From JBMNQH01 sp050944035 (GTDB lineage: Bacteria > Bacillota > Clostridia > Oscillospirales > Oscillospiraceae), in NCBI GenBank assembly GCA_050944035.1, contig JBMNQH010000003.1, positions 1 through 64,000 of the forward strand: a DNA stretch of 64,000 bases. The letters run 5' to 3'. Shown piece by piece: positions 51,434 through 60,447 of this stretch. Below the pieces are notes generated by a model, which saw only the letters and a program-made list of their open reading frames with translations, had not been told where the DNA came from and did no database searches. Within the stretch, counting starts at the first letter, position 1. Every line of letters starts with the position of its first letter. The position numbers were made by a program, and so were the translations under genes.

Positions 51434-52170
51434 TGAAGGTCATTGTCAACGGCGCACTCGGTCACATGGGGGTCGAAGTTCTGAAGCGTGTCAATGCCGG
51501 CGTACAGAACAGCACATTGGCCGCCGCTGTGGATTACAACGGGGGAAACAATGGCGTTTATCGCAGCCTGTTTGAGTTTACTGGCGAAGCCGATGTCATC
51601 ATTGATTTTTCTCATCATGCCGCTACACCGGAGCTGCTGCAGTACGCCTGTAAACGCGGGCTTCCTGTCGTACTGGCCACCACAGGTCATACCGAAGAGG
51701 AGCTGGTACTGATCGCAGAGGCAGCAAAAGAAATTCCCATTTTCAAGTCCGCCAATATGTCTGTTGGCGTTGCGCTGTTAACCAAACTGGCCAAGCAGGC
51801 TGCCGCAGTCTTTGGTGATGCCGATATTGAAATTATTGAAAAACATCATAACCGAAAGCTGGATGCACCGAGCGGAACCGCTTTGATGCTGGCGGATGCC
51901 ATTCGGGAAATTCGTCCCAATTCCAATTATGTATACGGCCGCGAAGGTCGTTCCAAACGTGAACCCGATGATATTACCATTCATGCCGTGCGCATGGGCA
52001 ACGTGGTCGGTGAGCATGAGATTTTCTTTGCTACCGGTTCCCAGACCATCTCCCTGCGGCATGAAGCACATGACCGTGCGCTCTTCGCTGACGGTGCCAT
52101 GCCCGCTGCTGCTTTCTTGATCGGAAAGCCTGCTGGTATGTACAATATGGACGATCTGCTCAACTTCTAG
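51430..52170 (+). CDS. dapB: 4-hydroxy-tetrahydrodipicolinate reductase
   Basis: Reduces the DapA product with NAD(P)H. The 246-aa protein has an N-terminal Rossmann part (VIVNGALGHMGVEV; the usual GxxGxxG is GALGHMG), VIIDFSHH, ATTGHTEEE, the dimer/catalytic segment EIIEKHHNRKLDAPSGTAL and the DapB C-domain HEIFFATGSQTISLRHEAHDR. ATG overlaps the dapA stop. The second ATG (51433) is an equal alternative. Confidence 0.96.
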   Translation: MMKVIVNGALGHMGVEVLKRVNAGVQNSTLAAAVDYNGGNNGVYRSLFEFTGEADVIIDFSHHAATPELLQYACKRGLPVVLATTGHTEEELVLIAEAAKEIPIFKSANMSVGVALLTKLAKQAAAVFGDADIEIIEKHHNRKLDAPSGTALMLADAIREIRPNSNYVYGREGRSKREPDDITIHAVRMGNVVGEHEIFFATGSQTISLRHEAHDRALFADGAMPAAAFLIGKPAGMYNMDDLLNF

Positions 52171-52231
52171 GATTTTCTTTTATTTTCTCCTTTGTCACCA
52201 CCACTTTTACGAATCGGAGGAATTTCATTTT

Positions 52232-53527
52232 ATGCTTCACCCCAACCTTGCTATCAATCGCCAAGGCCATCTCACCATTGGTGGCGTGGACACTGTCACA
52301 TTGGCAGAAAAATATGGCACTCCCCTTTATATTTTGGATGAGGACGTCATCCGCAACAAATGCCGTACCTATGTCGACAGCATGAAGAAATATTTCGGCG
52401 GCAACTCTGTTCCCCTTTATGCCAGCAAGGCACTTTCCTTCAAGGGCATTTACACTATTGCCGCAGAAGAAGGCATGTGCATTGATGTTGTCTCCCCCGG
52501 TGAGATTTACACTGCTTTGCAGGCAGGCTTTCCTGCCAGCCGTATGTATTTCCACGGCAACAACAAAACGATTGATGATATCCGCTATGCCATCAACAAT
52601 GGCGTCGGCCACTTCATCGTCGATAATGAGCGCGAACTGTGTGACATTGATGCCGTTGCCGCAGAAGCCGGCATTCGTCAGGATGTTCTGGTCCGCATCA
52701 CCCCGGGCATCGACCCTCACACGTTTGCGGCAGTCAACACTGGTAAGATCGACTGCCAATTCGGCATTCCCCTTGCAACTGGTCAGGCGCTTCCCTTCGT
52801 TGGTGAAGTTTTGAAGAAGCCACACATCCAGCTGCGTGGCTTCCATTGTCATATTGGTTCCCAGATTTTTGACGAAGTTCCGTTCTGTGATGCCACAGAT
52901 CTGATGCTCGACTTTGTCTCTGACATCAGAGACACGTATGGATACACCGCTGAAGTTTTGAACCTCGGCGGTGGCTTTGGTGTTCGCTACGTGGAATCCG
53001 ATCCCCAGATCGACATTGCAGCCTGCATCCAGAAGCTCTCTATTCACGTAAAAGCAAAGTGCGAAGCGCATAAGCTCCCCACTTTGGACATTTTGATGGA
53101 GCCGGGCCGTAGTATCGTTGCCGATGCCGGTATCACCGTTTATTCCGTTGGTGGTACAAAAACCATCAAAGGTTATAAGAATTATGTCTCTGTGGATGGC
53201 GGCATGACTGACAACCCCAGATATGCATTGTATGGTTCCGCCTATACAATCGCACTTGCCAACAAGGCAGACGTACCGGCAGATTATCTTTGCACGGTTG
53301 CCGGTCGTTGCTGCGAATCCGGCGCCCTGATTCAGGAAAATGTTCTGCTTCCCAAGCCCGTCGCCGGCGATCTGCTCGCTGTATTTGTGACCGGTGCTTA
53401 TAATCACTCCATGTCTTCCAATTACAATCGCATCTGCCGTCCTCCGATTGTCATGGTGGCGGGCGGTCAAGACCGTTTGGCTGTAAGACGCGAAACCTTT
53501 GAGGATCTTGTCGCGAGAGATCTCTAA
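52232..53527 (+). CDS. lysA: Diaminopimelate decarboxylase
   Basis: Converts meso-diaminopimelate to lysine; PLP-dependent, cytoplasmic. The 431-aa protein has the PLP Lys in YASKALSF (near residue 68), HCHIGSQI, a Gly-rich phosphate loop LNLGGGFGVRY, EPGRSIVADAG and the CESGALIQEN-type active-site segment (read CCESGALIQEN). Start ATG follows CGGAGGAATTTC. It lies 61 bp after dapB, probably in the same riboswitch-controlled operon. Confidence 0.97.
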   Translation: MLHPNLAINRQGHLTIGGVDTVTLAEKYGTPLYILDEDVIRNKCRTYVDSMKKYFGGNSVPLYASKALSFKGIYTIAAEEGMCIDVVSPGEIYTALQAGFPASRMYFHGNNKTIDDIRYAINNGVGHFIVDNERELCDIDAVAAEAGIRQDVLVRITPGIDPHTFAAVNTGKIDCQFGIPLATGQALPFVGEVLKKPHIQLRGFHCHIGSQIFDEVPFCDATDLMLDFVSDIRDTYGYTAEVLNLGGGFGVRYVESDPQIDIAACIQKLSIHVKAKCEAHKLPTLDILMEPGRSIVADAGITVYSVGGTKTIKGYKNYVSVDGGMTDNPRYALYGSAYTIALANKADVPADYLCTVAGRCCESGALIQENVLLPKPVAGDLLAVFVTGAYNHSMSSNYNRICRPPIVMVAGGQDRLAVRRETFEDLVARDL

Positions 53528-53535
53528 ATTTATTG

Positions 53536-53570
53536 ATACGGATGTTACCTGTTTTGGGTGGCATCCGTAT
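53536..53570 (+). terminator. Weak hairpin after lysA
   Basis: Arms ATACGGATG/CATCCGTAT with additional partial pairing; no good T-run follows. It may end part of the dapA-dapB-lysA transcript before carA. Confidence 0.4.
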
Positions 53571-53614
53571 TCCTATGTGTGTTGATTCATGATACGCTCT
53601 GTTTAAAACAATTC

Positions 53615-53656
53615 CCTGAATTTTATACAAATAATCCTGAATTTTATCCGCTAATT
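53615..53656 (+). promoter_or_regulatory. Candidate tandem ARG boxes upstream of carA
   Basis: Two copies of CCTGAATTTTAT start exactly 21 bp apart (TGAAT at 53617 and 53638). This equals the usual centre-to-centre spacing of paired ArgR boxes, and TGAAT is the conserved half-site. The second half-sites are poor, so the assignment is tentative. Confidence 0.4.
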
Positions 53657-53698
53657 TCGCTGATTTATCCCATTTTTCTGGTATATATATACACGCTA

Positions 53699-53727
53699 TT
53701 GCATAACACCCAAAAAAGTGCTATTCT
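53699..53727 (+). promoter_or_regulatory. Promoter of carA
   Basis: TTGCAT (53699-53704), a 17-nt spacer and TATTCT (53722-53727), about 75 bp before carA. A small hairpin CCTGCAG-CCCA-CTGCAGG (53764-53781) lies just upstream of the ribosome site. Confidence 0.6.
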
Positions 53728-53802
53728 TTACAGAAAGGTATTTTATCAATATTATGATTATTACCTGCAGCCCACTGCAGGATAGGAAGAGGAATGATAT
53801 TC

Positions 53803-54870
53803 ATGGAAAAAGCTTATCTTGTACTTGCAACCGGTCAAGTGTTCGAGGGCAAAGCCTTCGGTGCAATCGGTGAAACTGTTGGTGAACTGGTATTCACCAC
53901 AAATGTTGTCGGATATGTAGAGAGTCTGACAGATCCCAGTTACTGTGGCCAAATCGTTACTTTTACATTTCCGCAGCTGGGCAATTACGGCATTATTCCT
54001 CTGGATCAGGAGAGTAAAACGTGCCATGTTGACGGCGTCGTTGTCCGTGACCACTGCCCCACCCCTTCCAATTTCCGTTCTGAAGGCACACTTGATGCTT
54101 TCCTGAAACAAAATGGTATCGTTGGCATCTGCGGAGTAGACACCCGTGAACTGACGCAGATTATCCGCGATCATGGTGTAGTCAATGCAAAAATTACAAA
54201 TGTCTATCCGGAAACCGTCCCGGAAGAGGTCACCAATTTCCAGGTTCGACAGGCAGTCGCAAAAAAAAGCACCAAAACTGCCTATGTTGTCCCCGCAATT
54301 GGTAAAAAGAAATTCAACATCTCATTGATTGATTATGGCGCAAAGGATAACATCATCCGCGAGCTGGCAAACCGCGGCTGTGAGGTAACGGTTCACCCTT
54401 ACAATACCAAGGCCGAGGATATTCTTGCCACCAATCCTGACGGCATTATGTTGTCCAACGGCCCTGGTGATCCCAGCGAATGTACCGAATGTATTGCAGA
54501 AATCCGGAAATTGTTCGGAAAGATCCCGCTCTTTGGTATTTGCCTCGGTCATCAGCTGCTGGCATTGGCCACCGGCGCCAAAACAGTCAAATTGAAATTT
54601 GGTCATCGCGGCGCAAATCAGCCCGTTCGTGAACTGAAAACGGGCAGAGTTTATATTACCAGTCAAAACCATGGCTATGCAGTGGACGCTGACACACTGC
54701 CCGAATTTGCAAAATTAAGTTATGTGAACGCCAATGATGGCACTTGTGAAGGTGTAGACTATCCGGAACATAGGGCATTTTCCATGCAGTTCCATCCCGA
54801 AGCCTGTGCAGGTCCGCTGGACATGGAATTTGCATTTGATCATTTTATCGACATGATGGAGGGTAAATAA
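53803..54870 (+). CDS. carA: Carbamoyl-phosphate synthase small subunit
   Basis: The glutaminase subunit; it releases ammonia from glutamine and channels it to CarB for carbamoyl phosphate (arginine and pyrimidine synthesis). The 355-aa protein has the CPSase small-chain domain (about 1-135) and a class I glutamine amidotransferase domain with SNGPGDP, the nucleophile Cys in GICLGHQ and the HPEA His/Glu pair. Start 53803 (MEKAYLVL) follows AGGAAGAGG; an upstream ATG (53794) is less likely. carB begins 1 bp after the stop. Confidence 0.96.
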   Translation: MEKAYLVLATGQVFEGKAFGAIGETVGELVFTTNVVGYVESLTDPSYCGQIVTFTFPQLGNYGIIPLDQESKTCHVDGVVVRDHCPTPSNFRSEGTLDAFLKQNGIVGICGVDTRELTQIIRDHGVVNAKITNVYPETVPEEVTNFQVRQAVAKKSTKTAYVVPAIGKKKFNISLIDYGAKDNIIRELANRGCEVTVHPYNTKAEDILATNPDGIMLSNGPGDPSECTECIAEIRKLFGKIPLFGICLGHQLLALATGAKTVKLKFGHRGANQPVRELKTGRVYITSQNHGYAVDADTLPEFAKLSYVNANDGTCEGVDYPEHRAFSMQFHPEACAGPLDMEFAFDHFIDMMEGK

Positions 54871-54871
54871 G

Positions 54872-57800
54872 ATGCCAAGAGACTATTCAATCAAAAAAGC
54901 ACTTGTCATTGGTTCTGGCCCCATTGTAATCGGTCAGGCCGCTGAATTTGACTATGCAGGTACCCAGGCCTGCTCCGTCCTGCGCGAAGAGGGCGTCGAA
55001 GTTGTCCTTGCAAACTCCAACCCCGCAACCATCATGACGGACAAATCCATGGCAGACGCCATTTATCTGGAACCGCTGACACTGGAAACCATGAAACGTA
55101 TCATCGAGAAAGAGCATCCTGACAGTCTGCTCGCCGGACTCGGCGGTCAGACCGGCCTGACACTGGCCATGCAGCTTTCCAAGGACGGCTATCTGGACAA
55201 GATGGGTGTCCGCCTGATCGGCACCAATGCGGAAGCCATCGATCGTGCGGAAGATCGTCAGCTGTTCAAAGACACGATGGACAAGCTAAACCAGCCTTGT
55301 ATCCCCTCTGATATTGCCAACGATGTCGATACTGCTGTTGCAATCGCTGAGAAGATTCATTATCCTGTCATCATTCGTCCCGCTTTCACCCTCGGTGGTG
55401 CCGGCGGCGGCGTTGCCTACAATGAAGAAGAGCTTCGTACCGTCGCGGCAGTTGGTCTGGATCTCTCCCCAATTACCCAGGTTCTGGTCGAACGTTATAT
55501 CGCAGGTTGGAAGGAAATTGAATTTGAAGTTATGCGCGACGGTGCTGGCAATGCCATTACCATTTGCAGCATGGAAAACTTCGATCCGGTCGGCATCCAT
55601 ACCGGTGATTCCATCGTCGTGGCACCCGCACTGACGCTGTCCAATAAAGAATATCAGATGCTGCGTAGTGCTGCATTGGATATCATCTGTGAACTCGGCA
55701 TCGAAGGCGGCTGCAACTGCCAGTTCGCTTTGAATCCCGACAGTTTTGAGTATGCGGTTATCGAGGTCAACCCCCGTGTTTCCCGCTCCTCTGCACTGGC
55801 AAGTAAGGCAACCGGTTATCCCATTGCAAAGGTAACTGCAAAAATCGCTCTTGGTTATACATTGGATGAAATCAAAAATGATGTCACCGGTAAGACCTGT
55901 GCCTGCTTTGAACCCGCTGTTGACTATATCGTCGCAAAAATGCCCAAGTGGCCTTTTGATAAATTCGCCGGTTCCAGCCGCAAGCTCGGTACCCAGATGA
56001 AAGCCACTGGCGAAGTCATGTCCATCGCACCTTCGTTTGAAATGGCCATCATGAAAGCCATCCGCGGCGCAGAGATCGGCCACGACACCCTCAATGCCAA
56101 ACCTCTGAATGACAAGCCTTTGGAAGAACGCCTTGCCGCCATGGATGATATGCGTATTTTCACCGTATTTGAGGCTCTGAAATCCGGGATGTCGGTTGAA
56201 AAAATCCATGATATTACCAAAATCGACAATTGGTTCCTCAATCGTTTGAAATGTCTGGCAAATTATGAACTGCATATTGCCAGAGACGGTCTTAATGATG
56301 ACGACTACAAGCTGGGCAAACACCTCGGTTATACCGACGATGCACTCAAACGTCTTTCCGGTGTAAACGAAGTTCCCGGCATGGATGCGATCTATAAAAT
56401 GGTCGATACTTGTGCAGCAGAATTTGACGCAGAAACTCCGTACTTTTATGCCTCCTATGGCGGTCGCTGCGACTCCCGTAACTTTGAAAAGAGTGGGAAG
56501 GAAACTATTATTGTTTTGGGTTCCGGCCCGATCCGTATTGGCCAGGGTATCGAATTTGACTACAGTTCCGTCCATTGTGTCCGTACCTTGAAAAAGCTGG
56601 GATACGACGTTGTCATTATCAACAACAATCCTGAAACCGTTTCCACCGACTACAATACGGCAGACCGTCTGTACTTCGAGCCATTGTCCCCTGAAGATGT
56701 GATGAACGTCATCAAAGTCGAGCAGCCCGTCGGCGTTGTTGTCGCTTTTGGCGGACAGACTGCAATCCGTCTGACCAAATTCCTGGATCAGCAGGGCATC
56801 CGCATTCTCGGTACTTCCGCGGAAGGCATTGACACTGCAGAGGACAGAGAACGTTTCGACGAGCTGCTGGAAGAATTCGGCATCAAGCGGCCACGCGGTC
56901 TTGGCGTCATGTCTTTGGAAGAGGCTTTGCAGGCAGCAGAAACACTTGGCTATCCGGTTCTGCTCCGTCCTTCTTACGTTATCGGCGGACAGAATATGAT
57001 TATTGCACACACCAAAGAAGATGTTGTCAAATACATGAACATCATTCTTTCCGGTAAGATTGAAAATCCTGTGCTGGTAGACAAATATATGCCCGGTACA
57101 GAATTGGAAGTTGATGTCATTTCCGACGGTACTGACGTCCTGATCCCCGGTATTATGGAACACATTGAGCGAGCCGGCGTCCACAGCGGCGATTCCATTG
57201 CAGTTTATCCGCCGTTTTCCATCACGGACAAAATGCTTGAGACAATTATCAGCTGTTCCACCAAGCTGGCACTGGCACTCGGCACCAAGGGTCTTGTTAA
57301 CATCCAGTATCTTATCTATGAAGGCGAACTGTACGTTATCGAAGTCAATCCCAGAGCTTCCCGTACCATTCCTTACATTAGCAAAGTCACTGGTGTTCCC
57401 ATGGTTGAACTTGCCTCCCGCGTCATGATCGGCGAAAGCCTCATTTCAATGGGTTATGGTTCCGGTCTTTACAGAACGCCCCCTTATTACGCTGTCAAAG
57501 TCCCTGTGTTCTCATTTGAAAAGCTCTCCGATGTCAACACTTCACTTGGACCGGAAATGAAGTCCACCGGCGAAGTTCTCGGCATCGGCAGAACTTTGAA
57601 CGAGGCATTGTTCAAGGGCCTTGCCTCCGCAGGTTACCGGCTTACTGCACCAGTACACGGCGGTGCAGAAGGCGTCCTTATCAGTGTCATTGATCACGAC
57701 ATGAAGGAAATCGTTTCCCTCGCCAAGAAGCTGGATGATCTTGATATCCAAATCTATGCCACCACTGACACCGCAGAGGCCATTTCCCGCCTCGGCATCG

Positions 57801-58912
57801 ACGTTGTCTCCATCGGCTCGATTGACAACAGTAATCTGGATACTGCCTTTGAACTGCTGAACAGTGGTAAGATCAGTTTCATTATCTATACCGGTGCACT
57901 GGATGACTCCACACTGAACGAGTACATTGAAATTAACCGCCGTGCCATCCAGCTCTCGATCCCCTGTTTCACCTCGCTGGATACGGCAAACGCTCTGGCC
58001 AATATCATCGCCAGCCGTTACAACCTGAACAATACCGAATTGATCGACCTCAACGATATGCGCACCAAGCATCAAACGCTTCATTTTTCCAAGATGCAGG
58101 GCTGCGGCAACGACTATATTTTCTTCGACAACTTCAATCAGGAGATTACCAGTCCTGAATCCCTGTGTGTCAGCGTCTGCGACCGCCACTTCAATGTCGG
58201 CGGATACGGCATTGTTCTGATCGAAAAATCCAACATTGCCGACGCCAAGATGCGGATCTTCAACCGTGACGGCAGTGAAGCGAAGATGGCCGGTAATGGC
58301 ATTCGCTGCGTTGCAAAGTATCTCTATGACAATGACATTGTTGTCAAAGACGTCATGTCCATCGAGACCGCCAGCGGTGTCCGGATTCTGAAAGTCTATA
58401 CCAGAAACGGCAAGGTCAGCTCTGTTAGCGTCAATATGGGCCGCGCAAACATGCACGCCAGCGCATTGCCTACGACGCTGGATGTGGACACCATCATTGA
58501 TTATCCGGTTGAAATCGGCGGACAGACCTATAACATTACCTGCACTTCTGTCGGCAATCCGCACTGTGTGGTATTCTGTGACCGCGTGGACGATGTGGAC
58601 ATTGAGACAGTCGGTCCGCAGTTTGAACGCGCTCCCATCTTCCCCGACCGCATCAACACGGAATTTGTCCGTGTGGTCAACTCGACTACTATCAAGATGC
58701 GCGTCTACGAACGCGGCAACGGGGAAACCTGGGCCTGCGGTACCGGTGCCTGTGCCGCTGTCATCGCCGCAGCAGAAAACGGTTTCGTGAAAAAGGGCCG
58801 TGACGTCACCGTCAAGGTCATCGGCGGTGACTTGATCGTCAACTATACCGATGATGCTGTCACTTTGACTGGCGATGCCGTTCTGGTCTATGAAGGACAA
58901 CTCGAGTATTAA
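54872..58912 (+). CDS. carB: Carbamoyl-phosphate synthase large subunit fused to diaminopimelate epimerase-like domain (CarB-DapF)
   Basis: A 1346-aa fusion. Residues 1-1062 are a complete CarB: two ATP-grasp halves (RPAFTLGGAGGG near 170; RPSYVIGGQNMI near 700) and the C-terminal MGS-like allosteric domain (about 935-1060). Residues 1063-1346 are a full-length DapF fold: KMQGCGNDY, RIFNRDGSEA, AGNGIRC, NPHCVVFCD, RVYERGNGETWACGTGACAA. There is no stop codon or ribosome site at the junction (M1063). The second catalytic Cys is present (Cys1289), but the first, normally CGN, is Ala1140, and the conserved Asp of the GxDG loop is Tyr1112. Upstream are carA (1 bp) and dapA-dapB-lysA, so the epimerase domain belongs to the neighbouring pathway. 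Confidence 0.93.
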   Translation: MPRDYSIKKALVIGSGPIVIGQAAEFDYAGTQACSVLREEGVEVVLANSNPATIMTDKSMADAIYLEPLTLETMKRIIEKEHPDSLLAGLGGQTGLTLAMQLSKDGYLDKMGVRLIGTNAEAIDRAEDRQLFKDTMDKLNQPCIPSDIANDVDTAVAIAEKIHYPVIIRPAFTLGGAGGGVAYNEEELRTVAAVGLDLSPITQVLVERYIAGWKEIEFEVMRDGAGNAITICSMENFDPVGIHTGDSIVVAPALTLSNKEYQMLRSAALDIICELGIEGGCNCQFALNPDSFEYAVIEVNPRVSRSSALASKATGYPIAKVTAKIALGYTLDEIKNDVTGKTCACFEPAVDYIVAKMPKWPFDKFAGSSRKLGTQMKATGEVMSIAPSFEMAIMKAIRGAEIGHDTLNAKPLNDKPLEERLAAMDDMRIFTVFEALKSGMSVEKIHDITKIDNWFLNRLKCLANYELHIARDGLNDDDYKLGKHLGYTDDALKRLSGVNEVPGMDAIYKMVDTCAAEFDAETPYFYASYGGRCDSRNFEKSGKETIIVLGSGPIRIGQGIEFDYSSVHCVRTLKKLGYDVVIINNNPETVSTDYNTADRLYFEPLSPEDVMNVIKVEQPVGVVVAFGGQTAIRLTKFLDQQGIRILGTSAEGIDTAEDRERFDELLEEFGIKRPRGLGVMSLEEALQAAETLGYPVLLRPSYVIGGQNMIIAHTKEDVVKYMNIILSGKIENPVLVDKYMPGTELEVDVISDGTDVLIPGIMEHIERAGVHSGDSIAVYPPFSITDKMLETIISCSTKLALALGTKGLVNIQYLIYEGELYVIEVNPRASRTIPYISKVTGVPMVELASRVMIGESLISMGYGSGLYRTPPYYAVKVPVFSFEKLSDVNTSLGPEMKSTGEVLGIGRTLNEALFKGLASAGYRLTAPVHGGAEGVLISVIDHDMKEIVSLAKKLDDLDIQIYATTDTAEAISRLGIDVVSIGSIDNSNLDTAFELLNSGKISFIIYTGALDDSTLNEYIEINRRAIQLSIPCFTSLDTANALANIIASRYNLNNTELIDLNDMRTKHQTLHFSKMQGCGNDYIFFDNFNQEITSPESLCVSVCDRHFNVGGYGIVLIEKSNIADAKMRIFNRDGSEAKMAGNGIRCVAKYLYDNDIVVKDVMSIETASGVRILKVYTRNGKVSSVSVNMGRANMHASALPTTLDVDTIIDYPVEIGGQTYNITCTSVGNPHCVVFCDRVDDVDIETVGPQFERAPIFPDRINTEFVRVVNSTTIKMRVYERGNGETWACGTGACAAVIAAAENGFVKKGRDVTVKVIGGDLIVNYTDDAVTLTGDAVLVYEGQLEY

Positions 58913-58941
58913 TGCAGTCCTTCAATCCGTTTTGAATAAAT

Positions 58942-58983
58942 AAAAACCAGACCTCCAACAGTTGTTGGAGGTCTGGTTTTTAT
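58942..58983 (+). terminator. Terminator of carA-carB/dapF
   Basis: An 18-bp perfect stem (58942-58959/58964-58981) with loop AGTT, flanked by A- and T-runs. Confidence 0.92.
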
Positions 58984-58996
58984 TTTGGATTTTCTA

Positions 58997-59025
58997 TTGT
59001 ATTCCTCAGGATTTTATGCTATACT
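58997..59025 (+). promoter_or_regulatory. Promoter of the zur-znuACB operon
   Basis: TTGTAT (58997-59002), a 17-nt spacer and TATACT (59020-59025), about 40 bp before the regulator ATG. I see no clear Zur palindrome. Confidence 0.65.
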
Positions 59026-59064
59026 TCCAATCTGATAGCAATTCTCAATTTCGGGGTGATTCTC

Positions 59065-59481
59065 ATGTCTGAAAAGACTTCCTATAAAACACGCCAGAAA
59101 CAGTATATTTTAGAGTTTTTTCGTCGTCATCCACACGGCAGTTTTTCTGCGCGCGAACTGATTGAGAGCGAAGAAATTCCCGTCGGTGAAGCCACCATTT
59201 ATCGTACGCTCATCCGTCTGTGCGAACAAGGCGTTATCGAAAAAACGCTTCATGCCGGGTCAAAAGGGGCATACTATCAATATGTGGAAAACGGAGACAA
59301 TACCGTTCAGTGCCGGGTCAAATGCGTCGATTGCGGTCGAATCGTCGGTCTGCACTGCCATTGTCTTGACAGCGTGAAATCACATTTTGAATCGGAGCAC
59401 GGATTTTCTCTGCTCGATGAACAACCTATTTTTTACGGCAGGTGCAAGGATTGCAGCCATGCCAAGGGAGGAAATACATGA
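59065..59481 (+). CDS. Fur-family metalloregulator, probably Zur
   Basis: A 138-aa dimeric DNA-binding repressor. It has a winged helix (about 8-75, SARELIESEEIPVGEATIYRTLIRL; VGEATIYRTL is the recognition part) and a C-terminal metal/dimer domain with the structural zinc cysteines CVDCG and CKDCSH, plus LHCHCLDSV. The start at 59065 has CGGGGTGA upstream. It is first gene of a zinc-type ABC operon and overlaps znuA by 4 bp, so it likely represses its own operon when zinc is plentiful. Mn or Fe control is a weaker alternative. Confidence 0.88.
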   Translation: MSEKTSYKTRQKQYILEFFRRHPHGSFSARELIESEEIPVGEATIYRTLIRLCEQGVIEKTLHAGSKGAYYQYVENGDNTVQCRVKCVDCGRIVGLHCHCLDSVKSHFESEHGFSLLDEQPIFYGRCKDCSHAKGGNT

Positions 59482-60446
59482 AACATTGGCTCTGCGGCCT
59501 GCTTGCCGCTCTGTTGCTTGCAGCACTGCTTGTCGGATGCGGTGCTACCGATAAACCATCTGACGCAACTGGGGATTCTACCGCTTCTGATGGTAAACTA
59601 AACGTTGTCACTACCATTTTTCCTCCCTATGATTTTGTCCGGCAAATTGCAGGAGATGCGGTATCCCTTACCATGCTGCTTTCTCCCGGAAACGAAAGTC
59701 ATGATTTTGAACCGACGCTCTCGGATGCAGCAACGGTCGAAGCCGCTGATCTGTTTGTCTACATTGGTGGGGAATCGGATGAAAACTGGGTTCCCGATCT
59801 GCTTGCCTCTGTCAGTGACACAAACACACTGGCTTTGACCGACTGCGTCTCTCTCAATGAAGAGGAAACCGTGGAGGGGATGCAGAAAGAACAGGAGGCG
59901 GAAGAAGCGGAAGGCGTTGCCTATGATGAACATGTCTGGACCTCTCCCAAAAATGCCATCAAGATTGTTCAGGCGCTCTGTGACGCGCTTTGTTCTCTCG
60001 ACCCTGACAACGCCGATTTATACCAGACCAACACCGCAGCTTATGTCGAAGAACTCCATGCGCTGGATGCGGATTTTGAAGCGCTTGTGGCAAACGCAGC
60101 GCGAAACACCATCCTCTTTGAAGGACGGTTCCCGTTCCGTTACCTCTGTGCAGACTACGGTCTGCAATATTATGCGGCTCTAGCCGGTTGCGCCGCTGAC
60201 ACAGAGGTCAGTTTGTCCACTATTTCCTTTCTCATCGATCAGACAAAAGAGCAGGATATTCCCGTCGTATTTTATATTGAGTTCTCAAAACAAACCGTTG
60301 CAGATGCCATTTGCGACAGCACAGGGGCAAAAAAATTGCTGCTGCACTCCTGCCATAATGTCAGTCCGGAGGACTTTGATCATGGCGTCACCTACATCGA
60401 TTTGATGCGGCAAAATCTTGATCACCTTCAGGAGGCATTGAACTGA
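59478..60446 (+). CDS. znuA: Zinc ABC transporter substrate-binding lipoprotein (ZnuA-like)
   Basis: Binds the metal outside the membrane. The 322-aa protein has a lipobox LLVGC (Cys near residue 21) and a ZnuA/TroA fold. Metal ligands His in GNESHDFEPT and His in DEHVWTSPKN are present, with an acidic loop (about 127-145) in place of the His-rich loop. At the third ligand place the usual H-x-A-F-x-Y reads GRFPFRY, so that His is missing; this variant occurs in related clostridia (from memory). Start 59478 follows GGGAGGAAATAC. Confidence 0.9.
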   Translation: MKHWLCGLLAALLLAALLVGCGATDKPSDATGDSTASDGKLNVVTTIFPPYDFVRQIAGDAVSLTMLLSPGNESHDFEPTLSDAATVEAADLFVYIGGESDENWVPDLLASVSDTNTLALTDCVSLNEEETVEGMQKEQEAEEAEGVAYDEHVWTSPKNAIKIVQALCDALCSLDPDNADLYQTNTAAYVEELHALDADFEALVANAARNTILFEGRFPFRYLCADYGLQYYAALAGCAADTEVSLSTISFLIDQTKEQDIPVVFYIEFSKQTVADAICDSTGAKKLLLHSCHNVSPEDFDHGVTYIDLMRQNLDHLQEALN

Positions 60447-60447
60447 C

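Noticed and set aside
55286..57184. Long open frames opposite carB, lysA, the EF-G-like gene and the acyl-CoA ligases
   Set aside because: They are antisense shadows of strongly coding genes; their products have no recognisable domains and no ribosome sites.
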